A stretch of 64,000 nt of DNA. Source: Centroberyx gerrardi (lineage: Eukaryota > Chordata > Actinopteri > Beryciformes > Berycidae). The position numbers and the translations under genes were made by a program. Positions 57,600 through 64,000 of the stretch are shown here, one piece after another. The stretch's first letter is position 1, and every line of letters begins with the position of its first letter. The DNA is taken from contig NC_136020.1 in the NCBI RefSeq assembly GCF_048128805.1, positions 14,359,239 through 14,423,238 of the forward strand. The letters are read 5' to 3'. Below the pieces are notes generated by a model. It worked only from the letters and a program-made list of their open reading frames with translations. It was not told where the DNA came from and searched no databases.

Positions 57600-57880
57600 A
57601 ATAAACTTGAAACTTGAAACTTGAAGACCCCTAGAATTCTGGCCTGAGGAGCTTAGGCTAGCTATTCATCTTTTAAATCACTCTTTAAAATGCACTTTAT
57701 ACCTTTATATTTTGTAATGTTTTATTTAGGCTATTTGCATTTTTTTTTATTCCTTTAGTTTTCCTTGTTTTAATGCCTCTCTGTAAAGCACTTTTTAAAC
57801 TCTGCTTTTAGATAGGCTACAGTATGTGCTGTATAAATGTAGTTCCATTATTATTGCTGTTGATTATGTTTTTGTTGTGA
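57600..57880 (+). repeat. LINE 3' end
   Basis: 'cttttaaatcactctttaaaatgcacttta' followed by 'gtaaagcactttttaaa', 'gtgctgtataaatgtag' and 'attattattg' is the typical end of L2-type fish LINEs ('aagcactttgt...gtgctatataaat..attatt'). An inserted tail of another retroelement ('aataaacttgaaacttgaaacttg') lies at 57598-57625. Confidence 0.6.
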
Positions 57881-58410
57881 CATCATGGTATTTGTATCAG
57901 TTGTTCTTGCAGTGTTTTCATTGTGAATCCTGTCTGCACACCAAATTTCCAATAAAGTTTGAATCGAATCAAATCATCGTTTGAGATGCTTGCTCCTAGT
58001 CAGGTGGACTTGACACTGCGTTTTAACCATAATGTCACATAGGATCAATTATGTGTTATTCAACTGGGGAAAATTCATGTTTTGGAAGAATGGATGGTCG
58101 ATGTGAATGTTATTTTGAGCAACACTTTGTGACAAAAGTGTGTCTCAATTGATACACTAAAGTACAGGCCTGACACTGTCATTCAGAACAGAGTAGATGG
58201 TCCTGCCTCTCCTACAAATTGATGGCCCCCACTTATCAAAGCAGCTCGTACGGCCAGAGTGAAACACTTGTTGCTGTGGACAACTGGTGCGCAAAAGGAG
58301 GAGGATTTGTAGGACTGTCTCTGGGCCAGCATGGCGTTAATCAAACATCTCCAAAAATAACGTTAATTGAACCCAGAAGTTACAGCAAAATCGGAAGCAA
58401 AGGGGGGAAA

Positions 58411-59245
58411 ATGAGCGATCAAATGAATCACAGCGGCAACAGCACCGAAAAGCCAACAAAGGTGGATGGAGAAGTGCATGGGCGTTTTGCGCTCATCAGA
58501 GCTGCAGTTCTGGGATTGATTTTCTTGCTTGCCACATGTGGGAATCTGTTCTTTTTGGGCACACTTTGGAAGAAGCGAAAGAGAAACACGAGGACCCAGC
58601 TGTTCCTGCTGCACCTGTGCTTGGCGGATCTGGTGGTCGCTTTCTTCCAAGTCTTACCGCAGCTCTCCATTGAAATTACGCACAGGTTCAGAGGCACTGA
58701 CTTTGTGTGCCGGTCTGTGAAATACCTGCAGGTGGTCGGCATGTTTGCCTCTACATACATGATAGTGGCTATGACCATAGACCGCTACCATGCGGTCTGC
58801 AGGCCGATGGTTTCCTTCTTCAAGGGATCATTTCGGAGGTACCTCTCCATCGGCGCGGCGTGGCTGGTCTCCCTCGCCTTCAGCACACCGCAGCTGTTCA
58901 TCTTCTCCCTCCAAGAGGTGGAGGAGAACCAGTACGACTGCTGGGCAACATTTATTGAACCGTGGGGGAGCAGGATATACATCAGCTGGATCACTCTGTC
59001 GGTGTTTGCCCTCCCCGCCGTCATTCTACTCTATTGCCAAATAAGAATATGCACAAGCATCTACTTCAACATGAAGAGGAAGGCGCTGCAGGCGGGACGC
59101 ACGGGCACCAAGGGGGTGTCCAGCGCGATGCTGAAGACGGTGAAAATGACATTTGTTATTATAATGGTATACACAGTCTGCTGGAGCCCGTTCTTTGTTG
59201 TCCAGCTGTGGTCTGCCTGGAGCCCAAGCAGCGCGCCTACAAAAG
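58411..59245 (+). CDS. V2-type vasotocin/vasopressin receptor, exon 1 (TM1-TM6)
   Basis: Class A GPCR exon. I start it at ATG 58411 (context aaaATGa), which gives a 28-residue N-terminus with two glycosylation sites (N6, N10). The frame is open further up, with another ATG at 58222, but that context is weak. With this start, TM1 is about 29-53, LADL is 71-74 (Asp2.50 = D73), the disulfide pair C100/C177, DRY 124-126 and CWSPFF 257-262 in TM6. KYLQVVGMFASTYM and DRYHAVCRPM mark the vasopressin/oxytocin family. The short third loop and the exon 2 motif mark the V2 class, which in mammals raises cAMP through Gs. The exon ends AAAAG at a GTTAGT donor, phase 1, at the intron position between TM6 and TM7 shared by this family. 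Subtype (V2A, V2B or V2C) is not resolved. Confidence 0.88.
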
Positions 59246-59974
59246 GTTAGTGTGGACATATTTGAATTAAAAGCATGGCATCATTGTATTGTTTAAAGCA
59301 AGGATTCCAAACTTCTTCCAGTATCCAAACTCCAGTATCCAAACTCACTTAGAATTGCATAACTGTCTGTATGGAGAGTGAAACCTAAAAACAAAAGTCA
59401 TCCTTATCCATTCTCTCATTGTGCTGACCTCTAGTGAATGAAATAATAGTGAAATATAACTGTTCCTCATGTTACTGGAGGACTTGGGGATGCCAAGATC
59501 ACCGCTAAAATGACATTTGGAAGTGTATTTGTTAGTGATTACTGTGGATCCAATAAAGAAACTGAGTGTAGCCTACTGAGCCTGTGTGTGGGGAAATACC
59601 ACTCAGAATTTAAGAAGGTCTGATGAGTATTTATGAAAACGGACAGCATTTTTAATGAGCCAGAGGAAAAATATCCTAAAATGTGATGTGATTTTGGAGT
59701 ATAGTCTGGAATAGTCTGCTGATCTATTATCAATGAACAAGACAGTTTGTTTAATCTTTTATGTCCAACCTAGCTTTTTATTCAAATAAGGTATCAGTTC
59801 TGCACCTTATGCCCAGAAAATCTGAAGAATGTCTCAGCCACCTTTCCAATTCTTTCTTTATAGAGCTGCACATCAGACAGTAGTTTACAGACCAAACTGC
59901 CTCAGTGCCTAGAAATCACTTATTGTAAAGCTTAAATTTCTCCTTGATGATCTACATTGGTGTCATTGTGTATA

Positions 59975-60014
59975 TGAATGAATGAATGAATGAATGAATG
60001 AATGAATGAATGAA
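59975..60014. repeat. (GAAT)n array
   Basis: Ten tetranucleotide units within the receptor intron. Confidence 0.95.
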
Positions 60015-60158
60015 ATTTTATCATGCCAAATGAATGGCCCATCCCAGAGATTACATGACACAGTGTTTTGCAAACAAAAAAACTGCCATATAGGGCAAGG
60101 CTCAGATGGAGAGGGAGCCCTGGATGACCCAGTGTATAATTGTGTTTGTTCACATATT

Positions 60159-60190
60159 TCTCTCTCTCTCTCTCTCTCTCCCTCTCTCTC
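60159..60190. repeat. (TC)n microsatellite forming the receptor's polypyrimidine tract
   Basis: A near-pure TC run directly abuts the CAG acceptor of the TM7 exon, so repeat length sets the length of the polypyrimidine tract. Confidence 0.9.
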
Positions 60191-60192
60191 AG

Positions 60193-60272
60193 GTCCAGTG
60201 TTTGTCATCATCATGTTGCTTGCCAGTCTCAACAGCTGCACCAACCCTTGGATATACCTCTACTACAGCTAA
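60193..60272 (+). CDS. V2-type receptor, exon 2 (TM7), ends in a homopolymer
   Basis: The acceptor is a pure TC tract then CAG. The frame completes Gly279 and encodes PVFVIIMLLASLNSCTNPWIYLYYS, then TAA. SLNSCTNPWIY is the V2-class TM7 signature; V1/oxytocin receptors have SCCNPWIY. The total is 304 residues with no helix 8 and no C-tail, against about 371 in human AVPR2. The stop lies at the start of an A-rich tract (60271-60298). Beyond it one frame reads PELQDVTE, which could be what is left of helix 8. Either the allele is truncated, the homopolymer is misassembled, or a further exon is used. Confidence 0.8.
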
Positions 60273-61320
60273 AAAAAAAAAAAATAAAAAATAAAAAAGC
60301 CAGAGCTGCAAGATGTAACAGAGTGAAACTATCACCGATGTTTCATGAACATGTCTGTGGATGAAGATGTCTGATGGTGACAAACCCAAAGCACAAAGAA
60401 CCAAAGTTCCATCACTGATGTTGTGTTCAAGCCCATCAGATGATGTATGTTTAAATCTATATCAACATAAGCATCGTAATATAAAACTACCACAACTTGT
60501 CAAACAGAGAGGTCACACTCTTAGAGGATTAGATGGTTAAACATAGACAGTTGACAGATGAGTCCTATATGATTTGGAGCTCAGAATATACAGTATGTGT
60601 AAAATAACAAAACATTGGCAATGGAAACCACAAGGAAAGAAACATACACATGTGATCTACCATCAGCTTCCATCAGAAGTGATGGAAGACAGATGATGCT
60701 CTCAAACAGTGGATGTCTAGAAAGGTCCAGCAGTGGCAATACAGGACTCTAGACAATGCAAAGCAACAGGACTGCTTCATGAAAAATGCTTAGAGCTGAT
60801 GGCGATAGGTCTGGCCCTGCACTACACACAACCAGGTTACACACAGAATCTGCAGTCCATCTTATCTGCAGACAATACAAATGACACAGCGTCTTCATCT
60901 TGGATCCCTGCTTGACCACCCTGCACCAGATCCAGCTCTAGTTTCAGCTTTCTTTATCAAATTAACAGAGAGCAGAGAAAGATAAGTTTCATCGAGAAGA
61001 AACAGAACATCTGATGTCAGGAGGACTGACGTTACAGGATGATTTGTAAAAAAAAATACTTCAAGAGGTTTACCTGATGAGTGTCATGCCAGTTCATCTA
61101 CACATGTGGGTTCCTATTAATGAAGAGGTTGTTTTGTGAGTTGTGAATTCCTGTTGGCCTCATGCAGTATTTGCCAAGTACAGTTTTGCCAGTTAAGTGT
61201 AGCTTAAGTGTCGATGTTCTGAATAATCGTGTATTAATTCAGCAACCTCAAAACATATTTTCATATCTTGTTTTCAACCTCCACTGGCATCTCAAATTGA
61301 AACATTTAACAGAATAAACT
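60273..61320 (+). other. Presumed 3' UTR of the V2-type receptor
   Basis: No supported coding exon. The first AATAAA past the A-rich tract that I noticed is at 61313-61318, with another at 61795-61800. A frame running about 60350-60538 (MSDGDKPKAQRTKVPSLML...) is open and in a plausible place for a GPCR tail, but nothing connects it in frame to TM7. Confidence 0.4.
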
Positions 61321-62009
61321 AATCGGCACAGTGACTCTCTGTAGTTTAAGTGTGCATATTATAATTAAACCCATTCAGGTCTAACAAGGCTTTTGTGATT
61401 GGCTTTTGTTTTACTACTACTTTGTTTTTACTTTACAATGTACAATACTGTCATTCATACAGCACCCAAGGATGATAAAATAATAATAAACCATAAAATA
61501 ATAAACCATAAAAAAAACAAAAAAAAAACAACAAACATGAATACATTTGAAAGATATAAGCCTGATTTTTCATACTATACACAATCTACAGAGAAAAATA
61601 TTGTTGGCTACAAATCATCTACAAATCCACGCACCCATTTGTTTTGTTTGTTTGTTGGTAGGTTTCTTTCTTTTGTTTGTTTTGAGGCGAGATGTTTTTG
61701 TGTTTATTTACATCTTTTATTTCTGGTTGTATTACTTTGCTTCTATGTATTATCACTGTGCAAATAAGCAAATTAACTAAACGCAACACTGAAAAATAAA
61801 GATACTGTACCTGATCTTCATTATAATAAATCAGTAATGACCCTCCATTAGTTACAGTATCATCAAGCTCCTTTCCACCTGCAACAGCAAGGGAAACCTG
61901 TTACTACAAAATACATCTAATTTGTTTCTACTGCACAGATCAAAAAAAAAACAAAAACTTTTCTTCATTGCACCACCTGAATAGAATTGAAGGCAGCTGA
62001 GCTTTAGTA

Positions 62010-62240
62010 GATTTTCATCTTTTAAATCACTTCTCAAAACGTACTTTTATCATAAGGCCTTTCTGTAATCTTTGGCTTTATCCATTTTTTCCAGTTATTT
62101 GTCTTTCCCTACGGCGGGGAATATTGCTCTGTTTTATTGATCAATGTCAATTTTGAATTTTGTTTCTGCTTGGTTGCGAAGCACTTTGTAAGTTTGACAA
62201 GTATTATTACTACACTACACTGTACTTTGAGATCAGGATC
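62010..62240 (+). repeat. LINE 3' end fragment
   Basis: 'tcatcttttaaatcacttctcaaaacgtacttttatc' and 'gcgaagcactttgtaagtttgacaagtattattac' match the 3' end seen at 57660-57880. No reading frame. Confidence 0.55.
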
Positions 62241-62642
62241 TGGTCCCCAGAGCCTCCATTAGTCCCCTAATGCACTGAGATGGCACTTTGCTGTCACTCA
62301 GAGATGCAGAGATACACGACTACAACAAAGTTGTTTCATTAATAATTTCGGAAATCCGTTCTCTTAATCGTTGATAGTGCAGCAGAATCCAGAGTCATAA
62401 GGGAAATAATGTCTCAAACTTAATGTGTCATCCTGCAACATTTGCAAGTGATGAAACACCCTGGAGTCATTTGAAATCATATTTTATGTACAAATCCTTT
62501 CTTGAGTGCAATCCATCATTTTGTAATTTAGTCTAGATTTATTCAAAACCAATTTATTCTGCCTGCAGTCCACACATTTTCCTATTAGCAAAGACTCTCT
62601 AAAGTTTATGTTCAAAGATGAGCTCACAGGTGCACACGTACG

Positions 62643-62643
<1 letters not shown>

Positions 62644-62679
<36 letters not shown>
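62644..62679. repeat. (CA)n microsatellite
   Basis: Uninterrupted CA run. Confidence 0.9.
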
Positions 62680-62682
<3 letters not shown>

Positions 62683-63303
62683 GGAAGACAATGAAAAAAG
62701 GGTAGCAAATTAGAAATAATTGCATTTGCACATAGAAACACACAGAAACTCCATTAAAACAATGTAATTAATGGACATTCCCTGTTCCAGACAAGAGAAA
62801 TTGTGTGATAAAGCCTTTCAGAGGTAATACACTGACGCCAGGCTTGTTTTTCTCATGTGTCATGCAACTTAAGTGCCTGTCATGCATGATTTTGAATGGG
62901 AAAATAGATACGGTGCATCAGGCAGGCAATCTCAGTCTCAATATCAAATTTCCATCAACATTCATCCCTCAGATATGGTTTACTAGCAGACAATGATCAC
63001 AGTGACAATGATGACAGACAATGGATTACTTTCCTCAGAGGTGTGGGTGGGAATAGATGTTTAACATTGTCTCACCAATCCACTCCACACTGTACCAGAA
63101 ATTCTTTGCCCAGGCTTACAGAGGTGCAGACAGCCTGTGGCGATTTCCTTTCTAGAAAGACATTTCAAACAGGATTAGGCATCACAGTTGGACAAAACAC
63201 TCTGGTGACTAAGTCAGAGCCTAAGGGTTGAAAAGTGGGGAGACAAATCATAGGCCTACTGCTGGTCCCATTTCATGTCTTCATGGGAGATATACAGTAC
63301 GTA

Positions 63304-63329
63304 CATATATATATATATATATATATATA
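63304..63329. repeat. (AT)n microsatellite
   Basis: AT run in otherwise featureless AT-rich sequence. From 62680 to 64000 I see nothing else to annotate. Confidence 0.85.
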
Positions 63330-64000
63330 AAATCACCATGAATGTGGTGGACACAGACATATTACCCTGAGAAGCGATTATAGAAATACATAAAGGATTT
63401 ACACTATATTTTATTAGTGTATTCTACATTAAAATATCCACATTGCTGTGATGTTTTATGTTTTTAATTTATAGCAGAATATTTTAGACTTGCAACAATT
63501 CTCTTAAAGTTAGACAGTGCCTAGGATTGCAGAATAACAGGTTGGCACTGACAATCAAGTGCAACATAGAAATACATGAGCTTGCAAGGACATGATTGTT
63601 GGTGATTCAAGGACACTGTAGTCTGCATCATTACAGCTGTGATGGCTGCTGTTGTTGCTGTCAGAAACATTGACGATGTGTACTAACATAGTATGAAATA
63701 CTGCTCCACTCAAGTGAATACCTCAGTTTTAGATGTAATGATTTTGTCACCTGTGCATCAGATCAAAATTAAAACTTGATGTTTCAGACTTGAGGCAGTA
63801 TATTTACTCTTCAAACAATGAATGTCATTGACACTGATAAAGTCAACTGACTGATGAAATAACACAAAATGCAAATACAGTAGACTAGCTAACTGTAACA
63901 AAAACAATTTTCATACACAGGTTTTCATACGCAAGTTCAGAAAATGATGATAAAATACAATACAATAGGCTGTCTATTTGGCTGCATTACTTTAATAAAA

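Noticed and set aside
58222-58410. N-terminal extension of the V2-type receptor
   Set aside because: The frame is open and has an ATG, but the context is weak and the extra 63 residues have no counterpart in the family.
1-64000. CRISPR arrays, operons or prokaryotic-type systems
   Set aside because: All regular repeats are microsatellites or eukaryotic transposons; introns and poly(A) signals mark a vertebrate genome.

Overview
This window is vertebrate, almost certainly teleost fish, nuclear DNA. Genes are sparse and intron-split. Microsatellites, mostly (CA)n, (GA)n and tetranucleotides, are very dense. The interspersed repeats are ones I recognise from fish genomes: tRNA-derived SINEs with a V-SINE-like core, several foldback MITEs, a hAT-like MITE, and a decayed L2/Rex-type LINE. 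I cannot name the species.

Layout. (1) From 1 to about 29.2 kb I see no protein-coding exon, only repeats, microsatellites and a few repeat-poor blocks that could be regulatory. (2) At about 29.2-29.6 kb there is an exon-like block on the minus strand with a consensus GTGAGT donor and promoter-like motifs. By gene order I suggest it is the untranslated first exon of nrcam, which would make region 1 its first intron. This rests on synteny; no nrcam coding sequence is present. (3) From about 36.1 to 53.05 kb, minus strand, is a complete pnpla8 gene (calcium-independent phospholipase A2-gamma). It has nine coding exons with consistent phases, 756 codons, a GGGTRG loop, the GVSTG serine motif, the DGG aspartate motif and a C-terminal SKL peroxisomal signal. 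A noncoding first exon is inferred near 53.0 kb. (4) At 52028-52546, plus strand, a one-exon 172-codon gene resembles AKAP14/AKAP28, an axonemal PKA anchor. It lies inside the inferred first pnpla8 intron on the opposite strand and has a textbook RFX X-box about 200 bp upstream. (5) From 55.8 to 57.9 kb is a degenerate LINE with a perfect hairpin at its 5' edge. (6) From 58.2 to 60.3 kb, plus strand, is a two-exon V2-type vasotocin/vasopressin receptor. Its frame stops directly after TM7 at a homopolymer A tract. (7) From 60.3 to 64 kb is its probable 3' region plus repeat remnants.

The genes do not form an operon or pathway. In human, L1CAM (paralogue of NRCAM) neighbours AVPR2 on Xq28, so a V2-type receptor near the pnpla8/nrcam locus fits a duplicated ancestral block. 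I found no novel defence or mobile system. The items most worth checking are the truncated receptor tail, the nested X-box-bearing akap14-like gene, the pnpla8 uORF cluster, an unassigned 150-nt exon-like segment at 45.3 kb, and the hairpin at the LINE junction.
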